The notes: generated by a model not told the origin, from the sequence alone. Shown: positions 26,160 through 34,543, counted from the first letter of the stretch. The stretch is DNA of 64,000 nucleotides from Paenibacillus sp. E222 (GCF_013401555.1 NZ_CP058552.1:6758001-6822000); one strand, 5' to 3'. Program-made: numbers and translations.

Positions 26160-26279
26160 TTAAATTTTCTCTGTAGGTACATCATAACCCATAATGTGGA
26201 ATTTGCGAATGAACCAAATAACGTAATCCTCCCCCTCTTTACGAATTCTGCTCAACACAAAAACCACGCTGCTCTGCAT
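26160..26279 (-). CDS. Possible 39-aa ORF
   Basis: An open frame from ATG 26277-26279 to TAA 26160-26162, with a protein-like composition (M-Q-S-S-V-V-F-V-L-S-R-I-R-K-E-G-E-D-Y then W-F-I-R-K-F-H). No ribosome site is visible, and the start lies inside a hairpin that may be the terminator of the neighbour. It could be a gene fragment. Confidence 0.25.
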   Translation of the reverse strand: MQSSVVFVLSRIRKEGEDYVIWFIRKFHIMGYDVPTEKI

Positions 26280-26303
26280 GTTGGCATCATACAAAAGCGT
26301 GGT
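26260..26303 (-). terminator. Possible terminator after the gene at 26352
   Basis: ACCACGCT at 26263-26270 pairs with AGCGTGGT at 26296-26303 across a 25-base loop, followed on the minus strand by TTTTTG. The 26107-26351 gap contains this and the doubtful ORF above, nothing else recognisable. Confidence 0.45.
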
Positions 26304-26351
26304 ATGTCGATAAATCCTTTACAACTTCCAATATCATAGAACAGAAACCAT

Positions 26352-26708
26352 CTATCTTTTAAAAAACATGTTCATTACACCAGTGGCTTTAATGTTGATC
26401 TCATTACCCTCAGCATCCATAAAAGTCTCATTATACGTAGTAAAGATTCCCACATGCTGTATATGTCCGCTTCTGAAATTAAGACTTCTTTCCTGGCCGT
26501 TCGTGATCTGTGTATACGTTGTTTCATTGATGTCGTAGGAGACATGTATACCATACTGGCTTTCCAGCCATGTATAAAAATCGGTTCTGGTTGGATTGGT
26601 AAGAGCCAGAATCACAATTATGATAACTACAACACTAATAGCTATGGTTAATTTACTTATCCCGTTTGCTCTATAATTAGATGCTTTGTTATCGTGCACA
26701 CTTGGCAT
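26352..26708 (-). CDS. Single-pass membrane protein, DUF4359-like
   Basis: The 118-residue protein has a cytoplasmic N terminus, one hydrophobic helix (about residues 19-37) ending L-T-N-P-T-R-T-D-F-Y-T-W-L, and a small extracytoplasmic domain ending V-G-I-F-T-T-Y … A-T-G-V-M-N-M-F. The T-N-P start of the outer part followed by an F/Y-x-x-W-L helix resembles DUF4359 proteins. Function unknown. Confidence 0.6.
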   Translation of the reverse strand: MPSVHDNKASNYRANGISKLTIAISVVVIIIVILALTNPTRTDFYTWLESQYGIHVSYDINETTYTQITNGQERSLNFRSGHIQHVGIFTTYNETFMDAEGNEINIKATGVMNMFFKR

Positions 26709-26755
26709 TGTATGACTCCTTTCAAAGTTCTATTTTAACTCGTTGGTTGCTCTGC

Positions 26756-27112
26756 TTATGACCTGTTAAGCAACTGTTCGTCAAACCATACATCCTCATA
26801 ATCTTCTGCAATCACAAACCGCCATCCCGGTGCAAGTCCGAGGTACTTCTTGATTTTGGGGTCCCAGTTATCGATGTGCGTGACATGTAATGGGACAAAA
26901 AAGTCATCTGCCTCCAAGTATTCATCCGCCCAAATATACCATCCGGTTGTATCTCCTTCGGGCTGAATACGCATGCCGTGGATCGGTTCTAACTTTTCCT
27001 TAACGTTCCAGGCGATTCCGATCTTATGGTGTAGTTCGCTCGGTACATAGTCGGCATTATATTTCTGACACATCTGCATCTGTTCCTGGATGGAATCAGC
27101 ATTTGTCATCAT
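26756..27112 (-). CDS. Imm33-like domain protein (orphan immunity-like)
   Basis: The 118-residue protein has the pattern T-T-G-W-Y-I-W-A … D-F-F-V-P-L-H-V-T-H … Y-L-G-L-A-P-G-W-R-F … Y-E-D-V-W-F-D that I associate with Imm33-like immunity domains of polymorphic toxin systems. No toxin gene lies beside it, so it may be an orphan immunity gene or serve another role. The family link rests on pattern memory. Confidence 0.6.
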   Translation of the reverse strand: MMTNADSIQEQMQMCQKYNADYVPSELHHKIGIAWNVKEKLEPIHGMRIQPEGDTTGWYIWADEYLEADDFFVPLHVTHIDNWDPKIKKYLGLAPGWRFVIAEDYEDVWFDEQLLNRS

Positions 27113-27144
27113 TAATCATCTCATTTCTCACATGTTGGATATAA

Positions 27145-27318
27145 CTAAGGTAGTTTGTAGTACCGTTTATAATTAGAGACCCATTCCTCTTTGGAAAAAT
27201 TAACAAAATCATATAACTTACACTGTCTAAGATACTTCAGAATATTGTTTAATTCTTCCGCTTTTTTCCTGCTATCTATTCTAGCATAGAAATAGAATTG
27301 AATTGTGTGAAGTACCTG
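27145..27318 (-). pseudogene. 5'-truncated gene remnant
   Basis: A frame open from 27318 back to the TAG at 27145-27147 encodes about 57 residues of convincing protein sequence (Q-F-Y-F-Y-A-R-I-D-S-R-K-K-A-E-E-L, then K-E-E-W-V-S-N-Y-K-R-Y-Y). There is no ATG, GTG or TTG before the coding part; an in-frame TAA lies just upstream at 27319-27321. It looks like the C-terminal end of a lost gene. The rest of the 27113-27444 gap holds only a terminator. Confidence 0.45.
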
Positions 27319-27373
27319 TTATGTTAGAAGAATTTCGAATTAACACAGCATAGTTTCTCCTTCAAAAAGTATG

Positions 27374-27405
27374 AAAAAAAGAACTACTCCATGAAGAGTA
27401 GCTCT
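27374..27405 (-). terminator. Terminator after the STAS-like gene
   Basis: GAACTACTC at 27381 pairs with GAGTAGCTC ending at 27404; seven T residues follow on the minus strand. Confidence 0.8.
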
Positions 27406-27444
27406 CCTATTGACCTTTACCCATACCTGCTGCTAAAGATCAAA

Positions 27445-27828
27445 TCATCGATCCGTTATCAGCCATGTCTTTGCCTCCTCAGGATCAGCATAAAATGATA
27501 CAGATTGCCCCATCCCCAGGTTCTTCAATCTTCTTTTCAATTTCCAACGATCCATCCCTGATAGTCCTACAAATGAGAGCTTATCCACATGATCTTTGAG
27601 ATTATTTATGTTGCAGATTAACTGTTCCAAGACTTCTTTGGTAATCTTCGTCTCATACATATCCACCCAAACCTTGAGCTTTTTATTGATCCCTAAGATG
27701 AAAGCCTCTTCTTGTCTCATCACATCGAAAAGCTTATCTTGGTCCTTATGCTTGCTGCCATATTTCAGACAATGGATTTCTCCACCTTTATAATAATAAG
27801 GAAAAATAGATCCACCTGGAGATTTCAT
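27445..27828 (-). CDS. STAS/SpoIIAA-like domain protein
   Basis: A 127-residue protein whose C-terminal 85 residues read K-L-K-V-W-V-D-M-Y-E-T … V-D-K-L-S-F-V-G-L-S … V-S-F-Y-A-D-P-E-E-A-K-T-W-L. The alternating strand-helix pattern and the final F-x-D-x-E-x-A-x-x-W-L are typical of the SpoIIAA-like (STAS/SEC14-type) family. No phosphorylatable serine of anti-anti-sigma type is evident, so a regulatory role is uncertain. A strong terminator follows. Confidence 0.6.
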   Translation of the reverse strand: MKSPGGSIFPYYYKGGEIHCLKYGSKHKDQDKLFDVMRQEEAFILGINKKLKVWVDMYETKITKEVLEQLICNINNLKDHVDKLSFVGLSGMDRWKLKRRLKNLGMGQSVSFYADPEEAKTWLITDR

Positions 27829-27863
27829 GAAATGATCACTCCTCCTTATATTTTGAGATTACT

Positions 27864-28382
27864 TTAGGCGTTGATCTCCGTAATCTCCAGATACATCTCC
27901 TGATTACTCCGAATTATTTCATTCATGTGTAAAATAGCAGCCTGCGCCGCGGCTCGATATTTAACGTATAGTTCTTCCGTTCTTTGCAGCAGGATCGGGT
28001 CTTTCTCCAAATCCGTGGGCAGAACCTCACGCCATGTGTCTCCATCTTTATTTTTATCTGTAATCAAACGCTCGATGTCGTCCAGCAGAGTTACCATTTC
28101 ATTTTGATTAAAATAGCGCATCCCGTTCCTAATTCCATTCCAGCTCTTCATGTCAATAATGTTGTACGCCGAAAACCAATAAAACTCCGCCAGGCTTTTC
28201 GTATGGTTATGATAAGAATAGAACAAAAATATCGCTTGTTGCCCTTCATGTAATTGCCGATATACCTCCACTTTTGCTGCAACATCTTTACCACGAACGG
28301 AGATCAACATCGGTTGGACACATAGCCAGCTAAGCTGCTCAGAACCCAAATCTTCTGGTTTGACATTAACTTTCAATAACAT
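27864..28382 (-). CDS. Conserved-looking hypothetical protein
   Basis: A soluble 172-residue protein without known motifs. The middle is aromatic (A-I-F-L-F-Y-S-Y-H-N-H-T-K-S-L-A-E-F-Y-W-F-S-A-Y) and the C-terminal half is helical and acidic, as in several helical DUF families related to DUF4375; that resemblance is weak. It lies 35 bases upstream of the STAS-like gene in the same direction and may be cotranscribed with it. Confidence 0.55.
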   Translation of the reverse strand: MLLKVNVKPEDLGSEQLSWLCVQPMLISVRGKDVAAKVEVYRQLHEGQQAIFLFYSYHNHTKSLAEFYWFSAYNIIDMKSWNGIRNGMRYFNQNEMVTLLDDIERLITDKNKDGDTWREVLPTDLEKDPILLQRTEELYVKYRAAAQAAILHMNEIIRSNQEMYLEITEINA

Positions 28383-28434
28383 GCTCCTCTCTACTTGCGA
28401 TGATTGTACATTCGAACTTCCCTTGCGTCATATG

Positions 28435-28938
28435 TTAAGGATTCTTTGGTGTTTTTACTGCCGGATCACTCTCTCCACCCATTCTACGTCTGGACGTTTC
28501 TTTCCTGCCTGTCGCTGGAACATGGTTAGACACTTTAGCCAATCCGAATTTGGGCATATTCGCATATATGGTCTCATATGAACCGGATTGAGCTTTGTAC
28601 GTTTCATGATAAATGCCTACGCTTCCATCCGATCCAATGGATTGGTTAAATCGTTTCCAAGCCTCCAAGTGCAGACCACCGCGTGCGTATTTCTCCAATT
28701 CATCATAAGATCTCCAATATTGCAGCAGAGTCACTCCACGCCAGCTCATAAAAAATTCCGTCCCCAGAAACCCGGTATCTGGGTTCATGTACAGTTCTTT
28801 GATCATCGGGCCCATGGATTTAAAAACAGGTAACCACTTATGTATGGCCCAGAGGCGATTAACCCTCATTCCAATAATAAAAACAACAAACTCGCCTTCG
28901 ATCTCAGCTGAATATCTTCCCTTGTGTATGTTCGCCAC
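28435..28938 (-). CDS. DUF4188 family protein
   Basis: The 167-residue protein matches DUF4188 throughout: F-V-V-F-I-I-G-M-R-V-N-R, then W-L-P-V-F-K-S-M-G-P-M, then G-F-L-G-T-E and Q-Y-W-R-S-Y-D-E-L-E-K-Y-A-R, with a basic tail. Its fold is a dimeric ferredoxin-like barrel of the monooxygenase/dehydratase kind. I take the GTG at 28936-28938 because AGGGGG is six bases away; a TTG seven codons earlier lies before that site. Confidence 0.82.
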   Translation of the reverse strand: MANIHKGRYSAEIEGEFVVFIIGMRVNRLWAIHKWLPVFKSMGPMIKELYMNPDTGFLGTEFFMSWRGVTLLQYWRSYDELEKYARGGLHLEAWKRFNQSIGSDGSVGIYHETYKAQSGSYETIYANMPKFGLAKVSNHVPATGRKETSRRRMGGESDPAVKTPKNP

Positions 28939-28990
28939 ATTAGTCCCCCTTTTTATCAAATATGCCGTCTTGTTTGCCGTAATTCATCCC

Positions 28991-29473
28991 CTACACCATT
29001 CTGTATTGCAAAATCAGTTGAAGACCATTGATGCCCATTTTCCGCTCGCCCATATTCAGAAAACCTGCTTTTAGATACAGCTTTTGTGCTGCAATATTCC
29101 CCTCATTCACAGCTAAAATAATTTCATCGACCTTCGGATCAAGCTGCTTAACTAGTGCAGGCAGTTCCCTCATGGCAGTGAGTGCATACCCGTTCCCCTG
29201 ATGTTCCAACGTAATGGATAACGCACGAACCAGTATTGTACGGGAAGTATCTCTTTCCTCTACGTATTCAGAATGTTTATGTAATATGAAGAAACCAACT
29301 GGAATCTCATCATTTAAAATCACTACCGGATATTTGTTCGGATTTTGGAAGGCTTCCTCCATCACTTCCGCAGGCATTGCAGTAAACTGAACCTGTTCAT
29401 CACTTAATGAAAAATTAGCCAACTCTTGAGCGTACTTCTCATTATATAGGGCGAGGCTAATCCGTTTTTTCAT
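28991..29473 (-). CDS. GNAT N-acetyltransferase
   Basis: A 160-residue GNAT: L-S-I-T-L-E-H-Q-G-N-G-Y-A-L-T-A near residue 92 binds acetyl-CoA, followed by V-N-E-G-N-I-A-A-Q-K-L-Y-L-K-A-G-F. The N-terminal K-R-I-S-L-A-L-Y-N-E-K-Y resembles spermidine-type GNATs, but no substrate can be assigned. Its ATG directly follows the TAA of the zinc-dependent phospholipase-like gene, so the pair is an operon. Confidence 0.86.
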   Translation of the reverse strand: MKKRISLALYNEKYAQELANFSLSDEQVQFTAMPAEVMEEAFQNPNKYPVVILNDEIPVGFFILHKHSEYVEERDTSRTILVRALSITLEHQGNGYALTAMRELPALVKQLDPKVDEIILAVNEGNIAAQKLYLKAGFLNMGERKMGINGLQLILQYRMV

Positions 29474-30088
29474 TTAGAATACCTCCCACTTTGCAAACAA
29501 CTGTCTAAGTCTTTGGGCCGTTGTTTGTATAAACTCTTCTATAGCTTCCATAGATAAAATGTTCAAATCATCTAAGGGCTCATTTTCAAGGTTATTTAAA
29601 AAGTCTGCTTTTTCTTTTCTATATTGATACACCTCTTGCTCCAGCAATCCACCTAAATCAAATGCTTGACCTGCTTCCAGCTTATTCAATAAATCCTGGT
29701 CATCAGACCCTTTTCTCAAAATCATAAATTCCAGCTTCGTAACATCCTGCGTATAAATACTTCGTCCATTGGCGTGTTCCTCATATGCGGGATAAATCTC
29801 GAAAGTCCAAACCCGATCCGTATATACATGGGCGATGTAGCCGCACAAATATTGCATGAACTTAGGATCACTCTGCGCGCGTTCTTTGTTGGAATTAAAA
29901 AATGCCCCGAGCTCTTCGTCTGTTGCAAATCGTCCTGTCTCTGGCATGAGATGAGTTTTTGCCTTTTCGACTTTTTCATTCGTTCTCACATGAATGGCGT
30001 CAGGAGCAAGACTTCCCACTATAAATTCAGGGGTTGGATCAGATAATAATTCAGATGCGATTGCAAAATGAACCATGGGCCAAGGCAT
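29474..30088 (-). CDS. Zinc-dependent phospholipase C-like hydrolase
   Basis: The 204-residue helical protein has metal-binding histidine and aspartate residues in the order seen in the Zn_dep_PLPC family: W-P-M-V-H-F-A-I near the N terminus, G-S-L-A-P-D-A-I-H, K-T-H-L, and C-G-Y-I-A-H-V-Y-T-D-R. There is no signal peptide, so it works inside the cell; related bacterial proteins are called hydrolases without defined substrate. It is directly followed by a GNAT gene. Confidence 0.75.
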   Translation of the reverse strand: MPWPMVHFAIASELLSDPTPEFIVGSLAPDAIHVRTNEKVEKAKTHLMPETGRFATDEELGAFFNSNKERAQSDPKFMQYLCGYIAHVYTDRVWTFEIYPAYEEHANGRSIYTQDVTKLEFMILRKGSDDQDLLNKLEAGQAFDLGGLLEQEVYQYRKEKADFLNNLENEPLDDLNILSMEAIEEFIQTTAQRLRQLFAKWEVF

Positions 30089-30190
30089 AATAAATGCTCC
30101 TATCTCTATTAAAATGGGGGATTTTAATTTTTACTCACAAACTATATTTTCCCTATTCCCTCTCAAAATCTTCTTTATATCCTCTAGGGC

Positions 30191-30652
30191 TTAACGCAGA
30201 ATTGTGAGTTCCCCTTGCATCAAATCTACCAATACAGGCTTCTGTACCTTGTTGATTGTGGAAATATCAATTTCATCTAGACTTTTAAAAACAAGCTCTA
30301 GCGATTCATTCTGTTCATCTTTAAATAAAAGGGTTGTTTGATCATCATCAAGTTTCCCACCCAACTCCGCGGAGACGTTGAACAGGAACATTACAAATAC
30401 AACCTCGTTGCCATCCGGATATGTATATTTCATTTTCTCACCTGTGTAGATGGATGCCAGTTCATACGAACTCACGTCAAGCCCCGTTTCTTCTTTTACT
30501 TCTCTAATCATAGTTTCTTCAATACTCTCACCGGGCTCCATACCACCACCAGGTAATCCCCAATCGCCATAATCTGATCTTTTTTGCGGCAGTATTCTAC
30601 CCATATGATCACGAATAATAGCTCCGCCCGTAACCACAATGCGGCTTGTCAT
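30191..30652 (-). CDS. NUDIX hydrolase
   Basis: A 153-residue protein with the Nudix box G-G-G-M-E-P-G-E-S-I-E-E-T-M-I-R-E-V-K-E-E-T-G-L at residues 35-58. R-I-L-P-Q-K-R-S-D-Y-G-D-W-G-L-P precedes it, as in YjhB-type proteins. The C-terminal region has long acidic strands. It is one of six apparently intact NUDIX genes in the window; its substrate is not deducible. Confidence 0.85.
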   Translation of the reverse strand: MTSRIVVTGGAIIRDHMGRILPQKRSDYGDWGLPGGGMEPGESIEETMIREVKEETGLDVSSYELASIYTGEKMKYTYPDGNEVVFVMFLFNVSAELGGKLDDDQTTLLFKDEQNESLELVFKSLDEIDISTINKVQKPVLVDLMQGELTILR

Positions 30653-30736
30653 TCATCATTCTCCTCTCTAATGGCTCGCTTCCCCTCTAGTGAATCTTTC
30701 ATTCGTCATAACCCATGTATTGGTAAATGCGAATAT

Positions 30737-31144
30737 CTAAAAGATCCTTTTTTTGACCAGAATCTCAGTTCCTTCTTCTTTGTACTTCGCAATAAATTCA
30801 TTGGTCACATGATCATGATGAAGTATGCCCATATAGTCTGTGCCCGGCTTCTTCGGTCTGTAATCGGAATCAACTGTATAGATATTGAAGTGCACCTCAT
30901 CTTCGTCTTCTGACACGTCCGTATGATTGAAAAGTACAATCACTTCATCTTTAGTTAGAAACTGAAAATCCCTTTGACTCTCTATAATATAAAAAGGATA
31001 TTTCATCTCCTCTACATGAATTAAATTTTGGTATTCTTTCAGCTCTTCAGGAATTTGTTCCGTGTAATGTAGCGCTACCTCTTCTGCTTGAAATATTCCT
31101 GAAATCCACTTGAACCTGCCTTTTGAAGCTACTATAACAAACAA
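30737..31144 (-). CDS. Hypothetical protein (135 aa)
   Basis: A soluble acidic protein, mainly beta-strand in the first half (M-F-V-I-V-A-S-K-G-R-F-K-W-I) with an acidic stretch D-V-S-E-D-E-D-E-V in the middle and a basic end V-K-K-R-I-F. I see no catalytic motif or known domain. It lies between a GNAT and a NUDIX gene on the same strand with gaps of 34 and 84 bases. Confidence 0.55.
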   Translation of the reverse strand: MFVIVASKGRFKWISGIFQAEEVALHYTEQIPEELKEYQNLIHVEEMKYPFYIIESQRDFQFLTKDEVIVLFNHTDVSEDEDEVHFNIYTVDSDYRPKKPGTDYMGILHHDHVTNEFIAKYKEEGTEILVKKRIF

Positions 31145-31178
31145 ATAATCATCCTTCCTAGTTACGATTCACATAAAT

Positions 31179-31700
31179 CTAATCCGTTCTTGCACGTACA
31201 AACGTCTGCGACAGAATCCGATGGCTGCCAGCGATGTTTTCAATTTCAATGCTATACTCCGACTCTACATATTCAATGTGATGTTGTTCATAGTATTTTT
31301 TCCAGAATGAAACAGCCGATTGGTTATTAGCCAGTTGCTCCACTTTGAATCTGCCCTGAAATTGTGCAAACACCCTATCAACCGCTTGAGCCGCTAGTCC
31401 TTGCCCACGATACTTTTTGACCAAAAATAGCTCTTGAACTGTAAAGTCGATATCCTCATCTACATAAGGAGGAGAGCAAACCAGCACAAATCCGATTACC
31501 TTTCCATCATATTGAATAAAAAACGGATGTAATTCCGCCCGTTCCAGATAGAGATAGGTATTCGTTGGATCGAATTTCCCCTCCTCTAGCAAATCCTCAC
31601 CCGAGAATTCGGAAAGATCATATAAATACAAGTTGTACAGGTTAAGAAATAATTCCTTCTTTTCTTCCAAAATACTCGTGATTTGTACATTCATCATCAT
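31179..31700 (-). CDS. GNAT N-acetyltransferase
   Basis: A 173-residue GNAT with acetyl-CoA motif K-K-Y-R-G-Q-G-L-A-A-Q-A near residue 95 and the strand-helix V-E-Q-L-A-N-N-Q-S-A-V-S-F-W-K-K-Y-Y after it. The N-terminal F-L-N-L-Y-N-L-Y-L-Y-D-L-S-E-F is typical of a GNAT subgroup often annotated as acetyltransferase of unknown substrate. Three consecutive ATG codons follow a GGGAGA site, so the exact start is uncertain by two codons. Confidence 0.85.
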   Translation of the reverse strand: MMMNVQITSILEEKKELFLNLYNLYLYDLSEFSGEDLLEEGKFDPTNTYLYLERAELHPFFIQYDGKVIGFVLVCSPPYVDEDIDFTVQELFLVKKYRGQGLAAQAVDRVFAQFQGRFKVEQLANNQSAVSFWKKYYEQHHIEYVESEYSIEIENIAGSHRILSQTFVRARTD

Positions 31701-31859
31701 TGCATATCTCCCTTATCATGTGATCTACGCTCAACCTTATCGATATACACAGCGTGCTTGCTATGTCCTGCTCTCAATATATCGTTTCAACCACAGCAGA
31801 TATAGGCAGAGTTTGTTTTAAATCGTGAAGTATCCTGTCTTGGAGAAGATGCTTATGTA

Positions 31860-31885
31860 TAAAAAATAGACCCTTTACAGAGTCT
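31860..31885 (-). terminator. Terminator of the small membrane-protein gene
   Basis: AGACTC/GGGTCT stem with a six-base loop (31868-31885, minus strand), overlapping the stop codon and followed by ATTTTTT. Confidence 0.7.
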
Positions 31886-32129
31886 GTTTAAGCATATTTG
31901 TCGTTTTCCTTTTCTTCCCTAGGTATGCAACAGCAAGTGCAGCGGGATTAACAAAAGGTAGTAAAGTCAGCCAGCCTATGAACGTAAGTATGGGAGCCAG
32001 GATCGAAATCACACCGAAAAACAGCATAAGTGGAGACCCTTTCTTCAACCCCTGAACGAAAAGTACTAACCCTACTGCAATCCACATGATCAAAGCGATG
32101 CTAAGTATATTTAAAACCATCACCTCCAT
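31875..32129 (-). CDS. Small membrane protein (84 aa)
   Basis: The product has two or three hydrophobic stretches (about residues 5-27, 33-52, 54-70) and a basic C terminus G-K-K-R-K-T-T. A GGAGGTGATGG sequence overlaps the first codons, so the true start may be the ATG three codons in; both give the same frame. Family unknown. It ends in its own terminator. Confidence 0.6.
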   Translation of the reverse strand: MEVMVLNILSIALIMWIAVGLVLFVQGLKKGSPLMLFFGVISILAPILTFIGWLTLLPFVNPAALAVAYLGKKRKTTNMLKQTL

Positions 32130-32182
32130 TTATACAGTAATCAACGATATCATATCTAGAATTAATTGACTGACACTGACAC

Positions 32183-32671
32183 TTAATGGATTAGATAATT
32201 AACTACAGGATAAGAAATCACATTCCGGTCTCTATAGGTCGAAATCACTGCTTCAGGATGCGTACTGAGAATCCCATTTTGCAACATGACAGGTCTAAAT
32301 CCTCGCTCCATCGCGCCATTATAAGTAAACAGAACACATTCCTCGGCGGCAAATCCCGATATGATCAACAGCTCAACAGTGTTACTCTGTAGAACCTGCT
32401 CCAAGTCAGTCTGCCAGAAGGCATTGGAGCTCTCCTTCGTCACCGTCAGATCCTTCTCATTCACATCAACCTCAGAAATAATACGATACGCCTCAGAATT
32501 TGAATCCTCCATCCCTTCCACGTCTTGTACATGAACTACCACATGGTCGCTCGAACGAAGCACGTCTGCAACATGATTGATATATTCACAAGCGCGGTCA
32601 ATTGCTTTTTGATCTAATTTATCCCGTACAGTACTCTCTTGCATATCCACGATCAGAAAACCTATTTTCAT
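32183..32671 (-). CDS. Isochorismatase-like cysteine hydrolase
   Basis: The 162-residue protein has the catalytic triad of the family: D9 in I-V-D-M-Q, K79 in T-V-T-K-E-S-S-N-A-F, and C112 in G-F-A-A-E-E-C-V-L-F-T with the preceding non-proline cis-peptide region. Family members hydrolyse isochorismate, nicotinamide or N-carbamoyl compounds. Nothing around it points to a pathway. Confidence 0.88.
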   Translation of the reverse strand: MKIGFLIVDMQESTVRDKLDQKAIDRACEYINHVADVLRSSDHVVVHVQDVEGMEDSNSEAYRIISEVDVNEKDLTVTKESSNAFWQTDLEQVLQSNTVELLIISGFAAEECVLFTYNGAMERGFRPVMLQNGILSTHPEAVISTYRDRNVISYPVVNYLIH

Positions 32672-32689
32672 ATCATCTCTCCTCTAAAA

Positions 32690-33253
32690 TCAATCTTCTA
32701 CTGATCCATTTTCATTTGTATTTTCATTCAAATATTGCAGCACAATATCCACGCGCTCCTGAACAGAATGACTCCCCTCAATCTTCAAAATCGGGCAACT
32801 TATATCTTTCATCCAATGTTCATGCAGCGCTTTACTACGCACATTCAAACCTCCATCCTCATATTGCGAGGCCCACTCCAGAAACGCCTTGGACTCCTCA
32901 TACATGCTTCCACCTGGCAAAATCGCATCACCATACCTCAGGGCTTCTCTCTTTCTCAGACGCTCAAGTCTGATCTCATTGGGTACATGCAGGAAAATGA
33001 CCAGATCAAAAAGAGGTTTCAACTGATCCCCCCAACCACAAACCGACCCTGAGAGAATCCACTGCTGATGTTGATCCAGATCATCCGATAACATTTTTAA
33101 TCTGTCCAATGGTTTCCTCCGTGAGGTGAACTTCTTAAGCCAATAATAGTCATCCGCATCCAGATTGATATGAGGAAGCTTGGTTGTCAGTTCCTGACCC
33201 AGAGTAGAAGCTCCTGAGCCCGATGCGCCAAAGATATGTATTCGATGTTTCAA
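32690..33253 (-). CDS. Adenylate-kinase-like P-loop protein with altered Walker A
   Basis: The 187-residue protein has the overall fold pattern of small AAA/adenylate-kinase-like enzymes (R-I-H-I-F-G-A-S-G-S-G, later F-L-H-V-P-N-E-I-R-L-E-R-L-R-K-R-E). The loop reads G-A-S-G-S-G-A-S-T, so the usual lysine is an alanine. Relatives with T in that place are, from memory, known in this group, so it need not be dead. An 18-base gap separates it from the isochorismatase-like gene. Confidence 0.75.
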   Translation of the reverse strand: MKHRIHIFGASGSGASTLGQELTTKLPHINLDADDYYWLKKFTSRRKPLDRLKMLSDDLDQHQQWILSGSVCGWGDQLKPLFDLVIFLHVPNEIRLERLRKREALRYGDAILPGGSMYEESKAFLEWASQYEDGGLNVRSKALHEHWMKDISCPILKIEGSHSVQERVDIVLQYLNENTNENGSVED

Positions 33254-33290
33254 GGCAATCCCTCCTTTATGATGTTAATCGCTCCTTATT

Positions 33291-34004
33291 TCAGTCCTTG
33301 AACAATTCGTTCAGCATTCGGTGCCGGTTTTCCAGGAAACTGCGGGTGATCTGATAATGCTCTGTATCCTCATAATCCACTTCCTGAATCTCACCATCGT
33401 CAAAGCTCAGAATGCATGCTCCCGGATATCCCAATAGAATTGGCGAATGCGTCGCGATAATAAATTGGGAATGGTCTGAAAGATCATGAAGAATGCGCAA
33501 CAAGGAGAGTTGACGGGCTGGAGATAAGGCGGCTTCGGGCTCATCGAGCAGATAAATGCCTTTGGAATTGAATCGGTTCACGAACAGATTGAGAAATGAC
33601 TCCCCGTGGGATTGTTCATGCAACGAACGCCCGCCGTAATAATCAATGGAATCCGTAGCATCGACATGTGATGCAAACTGGTAGAAGGACTCGGAACGCA
33701 TGAAGAAGCCTTTGGAGATTTTGGGCAGCCAGGATAAACGCAAATAATCCCCTAATGACGATTCTGCAGCATCAATCTCAAAGTAGTTATTCCTCCCACC
33801 CCCGGCTGTATTGAATCCACATTGATGAGCGATACCTTCGAGCAGTGTGGACTTGCCCGATCCATTTTCGCCAACAAAGAAAGTAATGTTATTGTTGAAT
33901 TCCAATCGCTCCAGAGACTGTATGGACGGTATGTGAAACGGATATTGATCCGGATTCTCGACTTTAGCAGACAGTAACTCCACACTTCGAAGATACATAG
34001 ACAC
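33291..34004 (-). CDS. ABC-class ATPase (RecF/OLD-like, stand-alone)
   Basis: A 237-residue soluble ATPase with every motif of the ABC/SMC class: Walker A G45-E-N-G-S-G-K-S-T53, signature H-G-E-S-F, Walker B I-Y-L-L-D-E-P-E-A-A-L-S, and the switch histidine in I-A-T-H-S-P-I. There is no membrane partner or coiled coil, so it is one of the AAA_21-type predicted ATPases found alone. These often work with nucleases or toxins; none is next door. Confidence 0.85.
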   Translation of the reverse strand: MSMYLRSVELLSAKVENPDQYPFHIPSIQSLERLEFNNNITFFVGENGSGKSTLLEGIAHQCGFNTAGGGRNNYFEIDAAESSLGDYLRLSWLPKISKGFFMRSESFYQFASHVDATDSIDYYGGRSLHEQSHGESFLNLFVNRFNSKGIYLLDEPEAALSPARQLSLLRILHDLSDHSQFIIATHSPILLGYPGACILSFDDGEIQEVDYEDTEHYQITRSFLENRHRMLNELFKD

Positions 34005-34038
34005 ACTCCTATTTTATAAAGTTCGACTCCTACTGGTT

Positions 34039-34365
34039 TCAGTCCTGTTTATTGATCCAAGAATGGATGATATCTTTGCGGGTGATGATCTCAATGGTCC
34101 TGATAAAAAACCAGGTAAACCCGGCATAAAAACCGATATGCGGATATCGGAATGCCGCCGGTTTGTTGCCTTCGTAATAGAAGTGCCCAATCCAGGACAG
34201 GGCGTAATGGATAAGAGCCAGAACCAGCATGACTTTAATATTAATGAACAAGAAAATCCAGGCCACAAACGCCGATAAAAATGCGAAATAATGCAAGATG
34301 AGGTTGTTCCGATCCTGATGTTCCTGAAGATAATAACGCAAGTCCTTGCGAACACGGTTCAACAT
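34039..34365 (-). CDS. Mpo1/DUF962-like membrane protein
   Basis: A 108-residue protein with two to three membrane helices and the DUF962 histidine pattern: H-Q-D-R-N-N-L-I-L-H-Y near residue 20, I-H-Y-A-L-S-W-I-G-H-F-Y-Y-E-G-N-K-P-A-A-F-R-Y-P in the middle. Yeast Mpo1, a relative, is an iron-dependent 2-hydroxy-fatty-acid dioxygenase; the histidines needed for metal are present. The bacterial function is inferred. Confidence 0.82.
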   Translation of the reverse strand: MLNRVRKDLRYYLQEHQDRNNLILHYFAFLSAFVAWIFLFINIKVMLVLALIHYALSWIGHFYYEGNKPAAFRYPHIGFYAGFTWFFIRTIEIITRKDIIHSWINKQD

Positions 34366-34507
34366 CCGGTCACACTCATTTCACCTAAAATGTGATCATG
34401 GCTCCTTTTTCATCAAATACGGCAGTTATATTTATAAATATTCACACAAAAAGTTCCATCTCTATCGTACCTTATAACGAGGTAAACAGGAATGTTTTTG
34501 AACGAAA

Positions 34508-34537
34508 AAAAAGAGAGCAAGCGGTATGCTTACTCTA
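34508..34537 (-). terminator. Terminator of the glycosyltransferase operon
   Basis: GAG-AAGC…GCTT-CTC stem just after the GT2-GtrA stop, followed on the minus strand by eight T residues. Confidence 0.75.
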
Positions 34538-34543
34538 TCCGTG

